DNA from: Variovorax sp. N23
GTDB taxonomy: Bacteria; Pseudomonadota; Gammaproteobacteria; Burkholderiales; Burkholderiaceae_C
Direction: 5' to 3'
Assembly: GCF_025486315.1 (NCBI RefSeq)
Contig: NZ_JAOOPY010000005.1
Span: 54,001-118,000 of the forward strand
Length of the DNA stretch: 64,000 nucleotides
The position numbers and the translations under genes were made by a program. Numbering within the stretch: the first letter of the stretch is position 1; each line of letters opens with the position of its first letter. The notes beneath the pieces are model-generated. The model ran no database searches, was not told where the DNA came from, and worked only from the letters and a program-made list of their open reading frames with translations. Shown here piece after piece: positions 45,990-52,756 of the stretch.

Positions 45990-46524
45990 AGGCCGTGAGC
46001 GCCTCGGTTACCTTGTCGGCCTCAAGGCCGAGGTCGGCGGCCAGTTGCGGGCCGATCTTTGACGAGAAGTTCAGCCAGGCATCCCGCGCCGCACGCGCAC
46101 CCTCGAACAGCACCTGCTCGGCCAGCGCCAGGTCGACCAGCGCCCCGTCCTTCTCCTCGAACTGCAGCTTGTTCAGTAGCGCGAGGTAGTTCTCCTTCAC
46201 CCGCCGCGCCTCGTCGAAGGTCATCTCGGCGCCGGTGAAGGCGATGATCTTGGCGGCTGCAACTTCGGGCGAGTCGCCCTCTTCGACTGTTAACTGCACG
46301 GTGTTAACCGTGGTGTTAACCAGACTGCGGTTAACACCACGGTTAACAGCCTTCCGTGGCCCTGACGGCGGCGTCTTGCGGTACTTCGCCAACATCGCGT
46401 CCGATGCCTCGACGTCGACGTCTTCCCCAATGAAAACCACCCAGCCGCGCGCCTTCCACTTCGTCACCGCCGGCTTCGAGACACCGTGGCGCTTGGCGTA
46501 GTCAGTGAGCGAGCAAACCGTCAT
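45931..46524 (-). CDS. terminase small subunit
   Basis: The 197-residue protein has an N-terminal helix-turn-helix (LTDYAKRHGVSKPAVTKWKA) that should recognise viral DNA. A helical C-terminal part (TFDEARRVKENYLALLNKLQ, then ALAEQVLFEGARAARDAWLN) is typical of lambda Nu1-like or GP1-like subunits. The gene contains a 19-bp inverted repeat of GTTAAC motifs at 46303-46347 that encodes VNRGVNRSLVNTTVNT. It overlaps the large subunit by 59 bp. Confidence 0.88.
   Translation of the reverse strand: MTVCSLTDYAKRHGVSKPAVTKWKARGWVVFIGEDVDVEASDAMLAKYRKTPPSGPRKAVNRGVNRSLVNTTVNTVQLTVEEGDSPEVAAAKIIAFTGAEMTFDEARRVKENYLALLNKLQFEEKDGALVDLALAEQVLFEGARAARDAWLNFSSKIGPQLAADLGLEADKVTEALTAYVHKQIAELGEPEADFAAR
46289..46347. 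repeat. GTTAAC array with a perfect 19-bp inverted repeat in the small terminase gene
   Basis: Five GTTAAC hexamers begin at 46289, 46303, 46315, 46330 and 46342. GTTAACCGTGGTGTTAACC (46303-46321), seven bases AGACTGC, and GGTTAACACCACGGTTAAC (46329-46347) are a perfect inverted repeat. A sixth copy lies at 46527-46532, just upstream of the small terminase ATG. The pattern suits binding of the small terminase, as at a pac or cosB-type site. Confidence 0.8.
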
Positions 46525-46819
46525 GTGTTAACCAAATTTTGAAACTTGTAGGTGCGGGAACATCGCGGCGCGCAATGCCCTCGATGCAAAAAAGACCCCC
46601 AGAAGGACCCGTTCGAATACCCAGATACTCCGCGGTGGTCTCCCCTTTCCGCCTCCGATACTCAGCCCGTTGCGCGGGAGTCCTTTTGGAAACCGCTCCT
46701 CGTGGCGTAGCCTTACAGCACTCGATGCAGCGCGTGCGAGGCTTCCCAAGCCGCTTGTCCATGTAGAAGCCGGCCTGAGGCTTGCTCAGGCCGCACCCTG
46801 TGCAGGTGATCTCTTGCAT
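46502..46819 (-). CDS. zinc-ribbon protein preceding terminase (105 aa)
   Basis: The 105-residue protein begins MQEITCTGCGLSKPQAGFYM and contains a second Cys pair CIEC, so a zinc ribbon of about 30 residues is likely. It resembles the N-terminal ribbon of the HNH protein at 34646. It lacks the HNH nuclease core; it may be a truncated homing endonuclease or a packaging regulator. Its 3' end overlaps the small terminase start by 23 bp. Confidence 0.6.
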   Translation of the reverse strand: MQEITCTGCGLSKPQAGFYMDKRLGKPRTRCIECCKATPRGAVSKRTPAQRAEYRRRKGETTAEYLGIRTGPSGGLFCIEGIARRDVPAPTSFKIWLTHDGLLAH

Positions 46820-46826
46820 GCTGCCC

Positions 46827-47453
46827 TCACCGCGCGGTAGCCATCGCCTTGGCCAGGGCTGCACTCATCTCGAAGTTGAAGCTGCCCTGGACGATCTGCT
46901 CGGCCCTCGTGCGGTAGTCCCAATGCTGCGTTGCCTTGTGCGCATCGGCGAAGCGGATTAGCAGCTTCATCCCAGCGGGCTTGCCCTTGGATGCCTTGGT
47001 GCGCTGCCATACGCCCTTGATCTCCTCGCCGTTCTTGCCTTTGACGGAACCGACGAAGGTGTCGCCCCTGGCCTTGAGTTGCGCCAGCTTGGACTTGGAC
47101 AGGTTGCCGTACTGGTTCAGCGTGGCGCCCACGGGCTTCAGGAGCGCGCGACTGTTGAGCTTGTTGGTGCCGCCGAACTCGTAGGGCTGGAGGTAGGCGG
47201 AAGCGATGTCCTTGACGTAGACCATCGCCTGGAGGTTGTCCTTGCGCGCGGGCTTGACCGCCACCGAGTTGACCGTGAAGGGCGTGGGGCGGTCGAAGAC
47301 CGAGTGCAGTGCCGCCTTCTCCTCGCGCTGCACGATGCCGGCGATGGAGTTGAGGGCCAGCGACGTGGCGAAGGGAAGCTGCCGATAGGCGAAGGTGGAC
47401 AGGCCCTTCTCGAACTCCTTGAGGTTCGTCTGGACCGAGATTTCGGCGACCAT
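46827..47453 (-). CDS. phage structural protein, minor-tail-Z-like (208 aa)
   Basis: The 208-residue protein begins VAEISVQTNLKEFEKGLSTF and continues AYRQLPFATSLALNSIAGIV. It then has a long basic section with Lys/Arg and Gly. This resembles minor tail or neck-completion proteins such as lambda gpZ, but the similarity is only pattern-level. Unusually, it lies upstream of the terminase rather than with the neck genes. Its start overlaps the fibre-like gene by one base. Confidence 0.55.
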   Translation of the reverse strand: MVAEISVQTNLKEFEKGLSTFAYRQLPFATSLALNSIAGIVQREEKAALHSVFDRPTPFTVNSVAVKPARKDNLQAMVYVKDIASAYLQPYEFGGTNKLNSRALLKPVGATLNQYGNLSKSKLAQLKARGDTFVGSVKGKNGEEIKGVWQRTKASKGKPAGMKLLIRFADAHKATQHWDYRTRAEQIVQGSFNFEMSAALAKAMATAR

Positions 47454-49702
47454 CAGGTCGGCGGGTTGTCGATCAGCCGCAGCACGACCGTCGCCTCGCG
47501 CTTCGGGTTGTAGGTGGCCGAGCCATCCAGGGTCGTGGAGAACTGCGGGCGCACGTAGCACATCTGCCACGGCCGGCCAGTTGGGATGACGCCCCCGGAG
47601 ATCTGCACCTGCAGCGCCTTTCCGGCGGCGATGGTGCGGCCGTCCTTGGTGGTGACCGGCAGCGCGTTCTTGGCGGCCGAGGAGAGCACCAGGTCTCCCT
47701 CATCCGCCGTGATGCCGATCACCGAGAGGATCGTCTCGCCGGCGTCGAGCAACGACGTGCAGTCGATCGTGTACGTCAGATCTTCCGTCGTGCGCTTGTC
47801 GCATACGTTCGTCATCGTCCCATGCCCTCCTACAACCCAGAGGGTCGATCGTGCGTCGGTGCGCATCACCGCGCTGCGCTGGCCCACCAGCCATAGGGCG
47901 AGACGCTCGCTCAGCCTCCACAGCGGGCCCAGCATCGCGAATGTCGACGCGCTGGCCTGCAGGAGCAGGCTGGCGATCGTGCTCGACGCCGCCGTGCGGT
48001 ATGCCGACACCGTCTTCGTCACCAGCGCCGAGCCGGAAACCGTGGCCACTAGCACCAGGATCTTCGCCTTGACTGCACTGAGCACGCCCGTCGCTGTCAC
48101 GGTCGCACTGCGCTTGGCACTCACCAGCTTCTGCAGCGCGCCGACCGGGCTCAGCGCGGCCGCGCGCATTGCATTGACCCTCTTCGCCAGCGCCGCGCTC
48201 GAGGCGGAACTGGCCAGCCGAACCACTCTGACCGAGCGCGTCACCGCCGCGGTACTCGAAACCGTCGCCGACAGCGTCAGCAGCTTGGCCTTGACCGTCG
48301 CCAGCGTTGCTGTTGCCGTCGTCGCAGCCGACCGCACTTGGCTCACCCGCTTCACCACAGCAGCCGATCCGGCCGTCGCGGCTGAGCGTACAGCTTGAAC
48401 CGAGCGCACCAGGGAGGGTGATGCCGTCACCGTGGCGGTCAGGGTCATGAAGCGCGCTTTGAGCGCTGCGAGCGTTGCGGTGGCCGTAGTGCTGGCCGAC
48501 CTTGTCGCGTTGACTGCGCGCCGCACCGTTGCCGCGCCTGCCGTCGTTGCCGACCTGATCGCCTGCGCACGCTTGGCTGCCGCGGCGCTCGCTGCCGCCG
48601 TGGCCGCCTTCATCGCGCCCACCGTCAGAACCATCGCCGCCGCAGTCGTCACGCCAGCGCTCAGCGTGAGCAGCTTCGTCTTGATGGCCGAAGCCGTTGC
48701 CGCAGTGGTCGACGTCGCCGCGCGGATGGCGCCGATCACCTTTGCCGATGCTGCCGCAGTGGTGGTGGTGGCCGACCGGAGCGCTCCGACCGACCGCAGA
48801 ACTGTTGCGCTGCCCGTCACCGATGCGGTGAGCGTCAGCAGCTTGGATTTCAGGGTGGCCAGCGTGGCGCCGGCGCTCGAGCTGGCCGTGCGCACCAGCC
48901 GCGCAGCACGCACAGCCGTCGCTCCAGCGCTGATTGCCGCTTCCCGTACCACCCGCACCTGCCGGGCCACCGTCGCCGAGGCGGTGGTCGCCGCGGATCG
49001 GATGGCCCGGCCAGCCAGTGTCCTCACCGCCGTGGCCGTGAGCGACGCCGTCAGCGTCAGATTGGTCGTCGACCCACCGGACAGCTTGAACGTCGCGATG
49101 ATGCTGTCGAAGTTCGATCCGGCCAGGGCGCTGCTGGTCGCGGTCCCGGTGCTGGTTTCCGTCGCCGAGACGGTCTTGTAGGCGGCCTGATAGCCGGTGA
49201 AGTTGTTGGAATCGGCCTCGCGGTCGATCAGCGTGTAGCCACTCGGCGTGCCCCACCCAAGGGCCGAACTACCGGTGTCACACACCGTCGCATGAATCAC
49301 CAGCACGGCTGCCTGCGTGTTGGCCGCCGATGCGGTCGCCGTCAGCGAATCGGTGCCGGTGCCGGTGCGGTCGAGCGCACTGGTAGTTGCGACGCCGCTC
49401 CACTCCTGCGCGACCGCGCTGATGTAGGTGTCGCCGGTGGCGCTGGTGACGCCGAACGAAATCGTCTCCGACCCCGACGAGGTGTTGAGCCTGTACCAAA
49501 TCTCGACGGCATTGTTGCCGTTGTCGATGATCCCGACTGCCTTCGTGAACGCGCCGTTGACGCTCCCGGTGACCGACGTGAACCCGCTGCCGAAGTTGCT
49601 ACAGGTGACGAAGATCGCATTGCCGGCGGCGACGCTTGGCAGCGAGATCGTGCCCAGCGCGCCTTGCGTGCGTAGCGGGCTCGAAGTTTGTACGAGGGCC
49701 AT
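47453..49702 (-). CDS. long repeat-containing fibre-like protein (749 aa)
   Basis: The N-terminal 200 residues form a Thr/Ser-rich beta domain (SLPSVAAGNAIFVTCSNFGS, DTYISAVAQEWSGVATTSAL) like a fibre attachment or lectin-like domain. Residues about 210-600 are a repeat array with marker motifs LTLTASL, LKSKLLTLTA, IKTKLLTLSA, LKARFMTLTA, VKAKLLTLSA and VKAKILVLVA at spacings of 74, 56, 74, 56 and 74 residues. Each block is built from units of about 18-19 residues with VRSATTTA-like cores. The C-terminal 150 residues are a different beta domain. It may be a head or tail fibre; it lies before the terminase genes. Confidence 0.72.
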   Translation of the reverse strand: MALVQTSSPLRTQGALGTISLPSVAAGNAIFVTCSNFGSGFTSVTGSVNGAFTKAVGIIDNGNNAVEIWYRLNTSSGSETISFGVTSATGDTYISAVAQEWSGVATTSALDRTGTGTDSLTATASAANTQAAVLVIHATVCDTGSSALGWGTPSGYTLIDREADSNNFTGYQAAYKTVSATETSTGTATSSALAGSNFDSIIATFKLSGGSTTNLTLTASLTATAVRTLAGRAIRSAATTASATVARQVRVVREAAISAGATAVRAARLVRTASSSAGATLATLKSKLLTLTASVTGSATVLRSVGALRSATTTTAAASAKVIGAIRAATSTTAATASAIKTKLLTLSAGVTTAAAMVLTVGAMKAATAAASAAAAKRAQAIRSATTAGAATVRRAVNATRSASTTATATLAALKARFMTLTATVTASPSLVRSVQAVRSAATAGSAAVVKRVSQVRSAATTATATLATVKAKLLTLSATVSSTAAVTRSVRVVRLASSASSAALAKRVNAMRAAALSPVGALQKLVSAKRSATVTATGVLSAVKAKILVLVATVSGSALVTKTVSAYRTAASSTIASLLLQASASTFAMLGPLWRLSERLALWLVGQRSAVMRTDARSTLWVVGGHGTMTNVCDKRTTEDLTYTIDCTSLLDAGETILSVIGITADEGDLVLSSAAKNALPVTTKDGRTIAAGKALQVQISGGVIPTGRPWQMCYVRPQFSTTLDGSATYNPKREATVVLRLIDNPPT

Positions 49703-49726
49703 CAGGCGCCGACGCGGCCTACGAGA

Positions 49727-50125
49727 TCACGAAAAACTTTTCTTGAAAGTCAGCTGGAGAGAATCGCCAGAGGCCAGGTTCACCACGGCGAAGGTGGCGC
49801 TGATGTCCATGTTTCCGGCCGTCGATGCATCGAACGTGCCCGCTTCGTCCACAGAGCGCGTGGCGCTCGCCGTGATCGTGCCCACCGTCTGGTAGGTGTC
49901 GTTCGTCACCGTGGTGGTCACGTTGCTGCTGGTGCCGGCGACGCGCGACTCGACCGCGGTACTCAGCGCAGTGTCGGCCGCGACGGCGGTGCGCGCGGCG
50001 CCGGTTGCGCCCGTGCCGATGCCGATGTAGTTGGGCTCCGCCTGGGCAGGCGTGGTGCCAATGTGCCGCTTGGCGGCAATGGCTTTTCCGCTCGAGGTCG
50101 TTACGGTAGCTGTTCCGAAGGCCAT
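49727..50125 (-). CDS. Thr/Ser-rich structural protein (132 aa)
   Basis: The 132-residue protein begins MAFGTATVTTSSGKAIAAKR and is rich in Thr, Ala and Val with a beta-strand pattern (SRVAGTSSNVTTTVTNDTYQ). It is similar in style to the fibre-like protein next to it and to phage tail-fibre accessory proteins. It would probably be part of the virion surface. It starts 1 bp beyond the next gene's end. No firm family is known. Confidence 0.65.
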   Translation of the reverse strand: MAFGTATVTTSSGKAIAAKRHIGTTPAQAEPNYIGIGTGATGAARTAVAADTALSTAVESRVAGTSSNVTTTVTNDTYQTVGTITASATRSVDEAGTFDASTAGNMDISATFAVVNLASGDSLQLTFKKSFS

Positions 50126-50126
50126 C

Positions 50127-50327
50127 TCAGGCTCCTTGAGTGGTGATCGCCGCGACGATGGAGGCAGCCTCTTCCGCCGTCAGCGCCGGCTCGCGCGGAT
50201 CGGCATTGCGGCGACGAACGACCTCGGCTTCCAGTGCCGCGCCAATGGCGCGCAGGAAGGTGCTGTCGGCCTCGAATCGCTCGGTGAAAGCGTCGCGGCG
50301 TGCGGTGGTGTCTTCAGGCGTGCTCAT
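50127..50327 (-). CDS. small hypothetical phage protein (66 aa)
   Basis: The 66-residue acidic, helical protein begins MSTPEDTTARRDAFTERFEA and includes LRAIGAALEAEVVRRRNADP. It overlaps the preceding gene by ATGA and is followed by the Thr/Ser-rich gene. No family is recognised. The tight overlap is the main support. Confidence 0.65.
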   Translation of the reverse strand: MSTPEDTTARRDAFTERFEADSTFLRAIGAALEAEVVRRRNADPREPALTAEEAASIVAAITTQGA

Positions 50328-50515
50328 TGCTGCGCTCCTTTGATGCGCCCCGGCTTCCGGCCGCGCGCGAGTTGCTTGATGCGCCAGGCGGCGCGCTTGA
50401 ACCACGACCGATGCCAGTAGGCGATCGTCCCCAGCTCCTCGACGGTGCCGTCGGCGCGGATCACCCGGGCCTCGACAGTCGTTTCGCGAATGGGCGAGGC
50501 GGCGAAGTAGCTCAT
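50324..50515 (-). CDS. small basic hypothetical phage protein (63 aa)
   Basis: The 63-residue protein begins MSYFAASPIRETTVEARVIR and ends in a strongly basic tail (KRAAWRIKQLARGRKPGRIK). It might bind nucleic acid. It is the first gene of the late block after the 50.5-50.9 kb gap, and overlaps the next gene by 4 bp. The start at 50515 follows AAGGATTCCCCCG, with a weak AGGA site. Confidence 0.6.
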   Translation of the reverse strand: MSYFAASPIRETTVEARVIRADGTVEELGTIAYWHRSWFKRAAWRIKQLARGRKPGRIKGAQQ

Positions 50516-50941
50516 CGGGGGAATCCTTGAAGGAGGCCCGGCACGCCGCCGGCATCCCTGGAGAAAAACAGGGTGGTGTAGCCGGCGGCGGTCGGGGGCG
50601 CACCGTTGACGCACGGGTAAGCGCTGGCGTTGAGCTATCGGCAGACGGCAGCCAGGAAGAGACGGCTGCATGCCGATGGAGGCGCTCGGTAAAAGGTGCC
50701 GGTTACGCGATCCGGCGGCATGTCGCCCGAGTCAGGCCCGATGCACGAAGCGATCTGAGGCGGCGGTGGTGCTTAAGGCTACTGATGCGTTCGCAGGGCG
50801 CCAATCCCGCTGCTACCGGCTCCCCGCGCAGGGGCAATTCCGCCGTAAGCCGCCTATCGGAAAAAGGAGCCGGCCAGGCTGGGCTTCTGCCCACTTAGCC
50901 ACGACAGACGCATGGAGCGCTGGCGCGGGCCCTGCCAGCGT
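50516..50941. other. 426-bp non-coding gap ahead of the late genes
   Basis: No convincing gene lies here. On the minus strand it contains several short hairpins: CGCTGGC...GCCAGCG at 50918-50940, CCCC-TGCGC-GGGG near 50832-50845, and a weak AGCC/GGCT stem followed by CCTTTTTCC near 50857-50882. The position between the Q-like region and the late structural genes would suit a leader RNA, late promoter, cos site or decayed gene. None can be confirmed by eye. Confidence 0.5.
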
Positions 50942-51199
50942 TTAGCCGCCGCCGGTAGCCGCGCGCTGGGCGGCCTCATCGGCAGGCGTGAAGTCGATGT
51001 AGAACTCGCGACCAGGCCGGAACTCTTCCGCCGCGCCCGGGTTGATGGTCCCCAGCTGGATTTGTCCGCCGGGCGTCCACTTGAAGAACTTCTCGTTCTC
51101 GGGGCTGCCGCTGGTGACGGGCGTGAGGTTGGCGGTCTTCAGGCCGCCCTCGGACTCGGTGACGCTCTGCACCTTGAACTTGGCTCGTACGGTGGTCAT
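50942..51199 (-). CDS. hypothetical phage protein (85 aa)
   Basis: The 85-residue protein begins MTTVRAKFKVQSVTESEGGL and has a beta-like pattern with FFKWTPGGQIQLGTINPGAA and FRPGREFYIDFTPADEAAQR. Short proteins with this pattern recur in phages of proteobacteria without known function. The start at 51199 has only a weak ribosome site (AGAAGGCAAC). It stands alone between the HNH-AP2 gene and the non-coding gap. Confidence 0.7.
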   Translation of the reverse strand: MTTVRAKFKVQSVTESEGGLKTANLTPVTSGSPENEKFFKWTPGGQIQLGTINPGAAEEFRPGREFYIDFTPADEAAQRAATGGG

Positions 51200-51358
51200 G
51201 GCTGTGTTGCCTTCTACTGGCGCGCTCGGACGTCCGGTCCAGGCGATATGCCGGGCTCCGATTCCGTGCATGCGAGTGGGGGCGCGCAGGTGCGCGAGAT
51301 AGTTGCCGGGTCGCGGCCTGTTGGCTGTTGCCGTGAGGTGTTGGCCGGACCGGCGAAC
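51200..51358. other. 159-bp spacer
   Basis: No gene or clear hairpin was seen between the 85-aa protein gene and the HNH-AP2 gene. It may hold the promoter or leader of the 85-aa gene. Confidence 0.3.
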
Positions 51359-51850
51359 TCAGATGGTGCAACCGGGATGCACCCGACGCTTTTCTTCAAG
51401 ATAGGCCTGATGCGCCAACTCCGGAGTATCGAAATCTCCCAAATAGCGCGTCTTACCTGCAACCGTGATGGAGGCTCGAAACTTCTCGCGTCTCACAGTC
51501 ACACCCAACAGTCCAACTTTATTTTTAACCGTGGCGCGCTGGCGATTCTGCTGATTTACTGTGGCCGTTGTGTTCCGCAAGTTATCGATTCTGTTGTCAG
51601 ACCGATTTCCATTCCGATGGTCCACCTCTCCATCTGGCCACTGCCCATTCACGTACAGCATCGCCAGTCGATGTGCTTGATATAGCGATCCCTTGAGCAT
51701 GATCGCAACATAGCCGTCGGCATGGAGCGAGCCGGCGACATCGCCAATACGAATACCTGGCCCACCAGACGCCCGGGTGAAGACGCCGGTTTCCGGGTCG
51801 TAGTGAAGAAGCTCGCGCAGGCGCGCGGCGGTAAGATCGCTCTTAGCCAT
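51359..51850 (-). CDS. HNH homing endonuclease with AP2 DNA-binding domain
   Basis: The 163-residue protein begins TAARLRELLHYDPETGVFTR and has the HNH_3 core around AHRLAMLYVNGQWPDGEVDH and RNGNRSDNRIDNLRNTTATV. The C-terminal AP2-like domain follows (GLLGVTVRREKFRASITVAG, then KTRYLGDFDTPELAHQAYLE). HNH-AP2 proteins are mobile endonucleases frequent in phages. It is next to the tRNA gene, which may be its insertion neighbourhood. Confidence 0.9.
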   Translation of the reverse strand: MAKSDLTAARLRELLHYDPETGVFTRASGGPGIRIGDVAGSLHADGYVAIMLKGSLYQAHRLAMLYVNGQWPDGEVDHRNGNRSDNRIDNLRNTTATVNQQNRQRATVKNKVGLLGVTVRREKFRASITVAGKTRYLGDFDTPELAHQAYLEEKRRVHPGCTI

Positions 51851-51878
51851 GATGACTCCAGTTCAGTCGGATTGGTTA

Positions 51879-51927
51879 GAGCCCGCACCGCTTTCCTAGA
51901 GCGCTGTGGGCTCGCTTATTTTAAGCG
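51879..51927. other. two stacked hairpins between HNH gene and tRNA
   Basis: GAGCCCGCACCGCT, loop TTCCTAG, AGCGCTGTGGGCTC gives a 14-bp stem with one C-C mismatch and one wobble (51879-51913). It abuts a second dyad, CGCTTA-TTT-TAAGCG (51913-51927). They could be a processing signal or a terminator between the tRNA and HNH gene. The function is unproven. Confidence 0.5.
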
Positions 51928-51981
51928 CTGACCCGGCGCGTTGAAGCGCTTCGACATCACCCGGCCGGCTGTCACCGAAAG

Positions 51982-52060
51982 TGGTTGCGAGGGCTGGATT
52001 TGAACCAGCGATCTTCGGGTTATGAGCCCGACGGGAACGACCAGGCTTCCCCACCACGCA
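51982..52060 (-). tRNA. tRNA with CAT anticodon, initiator tRNA(fMet)-like
   Basis: The sequence folds as a full tRNA with encoded CCA. Acceptor arm TGCGTGG/CCTCGCA has one U-U mismatch at 5/68. D stem is GGGA/TCCC with loop containing AGCCTGGT. Anticodon stem-loop is TCGGG-CTCATAA-CCCGA, T arm is GCTGG-TTCAAAT-CCAGC, then A and CCA. The anticodon arm, AGCCTGGT and TTCAAATCC match bacterial initiator tRNA(fMet), including three consecutive G-C pairs below the loop. Position 1:72 is U-A rather than the initiator C-A mismatch. Confidence 0.9.
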
Positions 52061-52066
52061 GATGCG

Positions 52067-52090
52067 AAAAAGCCGCCTCGGTGGGCGGCT
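52067..52090 (-). terminator. Rho-independent terminator upstream of the tRNA
   Basis: On the minus strand AGCCGCC-CACCGA-GGCGGCT is followed by TTTTCGCATC, a 7-bp GC-rich stem and a T-run. It ends about 6 bp before the tRNA 5' end. It would stop transcripts from the early operon unless an antiterminator acts. Confidence 0.8.
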
Positions 52091-52207
52091 TGCGGCGTCG
52101 GCTCCGCCATCAAGGGCGGGCCTGCGATATTTCTTGGTCGCCAACACAGCGACTTTGTACAGGTGGGCGGCACTGTAGCACAACGTTTCTGGTTGTTCCA
52201 GTGGTAT

Positions 52208-52756
52208 TCATCCAGTGGCTTCGAGATTGAAGCTGGCCCCGAGCGCCTTCATCGCCGCCGGCCCGGCCTTCGCCTGCTCTCGCTCCATCTCGGACACCAG
52301 CCAGCGCGCCAGCTCGCGCCAGTCGTGGCGAAACAGCTTCTCGAACGGGATCTGGCCGGTGCCGCGGCAGGCCTTGCAGATGGCGCCGCCGATGGTGGTG
52401 CTGCCCTTGATCACCATCTGGCCGTGCCCGCCGCACGGCTTGCAGACGTTGTCGCGGTGCCAGGCCAGGCAGGCGCGGGCCATGTCCTCGGCTTGGACGG
52501 TGGTGATGTGCGTGCGCAGCGCCGGGGCCTTGCCGCGCGCCATCTTGGTCAGGGTGCGAACGACGTCCTTCGATGCCGCTTTGTCGCCCAAGAACAGGCG
52601 CGTGAGCGGGACCGACAGTTCCTCATCCCTCTCGCAGAGCCGCTTGTCGGCCATGCCGAAGGCGCCGAGGACGTCCGTCGGGGCGTGGCTGCTGCGCTCG
52701 TCGTGCTTGAGGCTCGACGCACGGATGGCGCTGGCGTAGCGGTCGATGATTTTCAA
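52208..52756 (-). CDS. zinc-finger antiterminator Q-like protein
   Basis: The 182-residue protein has a helical N-terminus (KIIDRYASAIRASSLKHDER) and a central DnaJ-like zinc finger with CKPCGGHGQM and CKACRGTGQI. A helical C-terminus follows (FEKLFRHDWRELARWLVSEM). Twin CxxCxGxG fingers and a place just before the terminator, tRNA and late genes fit a lambdoid Q-type late antiterminator. The start is TTG at 52756, overlapping the preceding stop (TTGA). Its target may be the terminator at 52067. Confidence 0.75.
   Translation of the reverse strand: MKIIDRYASAIRASSLKHDERSSHAPTDVLGAFGMADKRLCERDEELSVPLTRLFLGDKAASKDVVRTLTKMARGKAPALRTHITTVQAEDMARACLAWHRDNVCKPCGGHGQMVIKGSTTIGGAICKACRGTGQIPFEKLFRHDWRELARWLVSEMEREQAKAGPAAMKALGASFNLEATG

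Noticed and set aside
50516..50645. Protein-like minus-strand fragment ending CVNGAPPTAAGYTTLFFSRD plus a short tail
   Set aside because: There is no start codon after an upstream TAG, so at most it is a remnant. Recorded only as part of the gap.
51841..51935. Possible second tRNA at the stacked hairpins (tRNA-like D-arm and CCT-containing loop)
   Set aside because: No acceptor or T arm could be paired, and the anticodon-like stem is 14 bp long, so it is better described as a hairpin.
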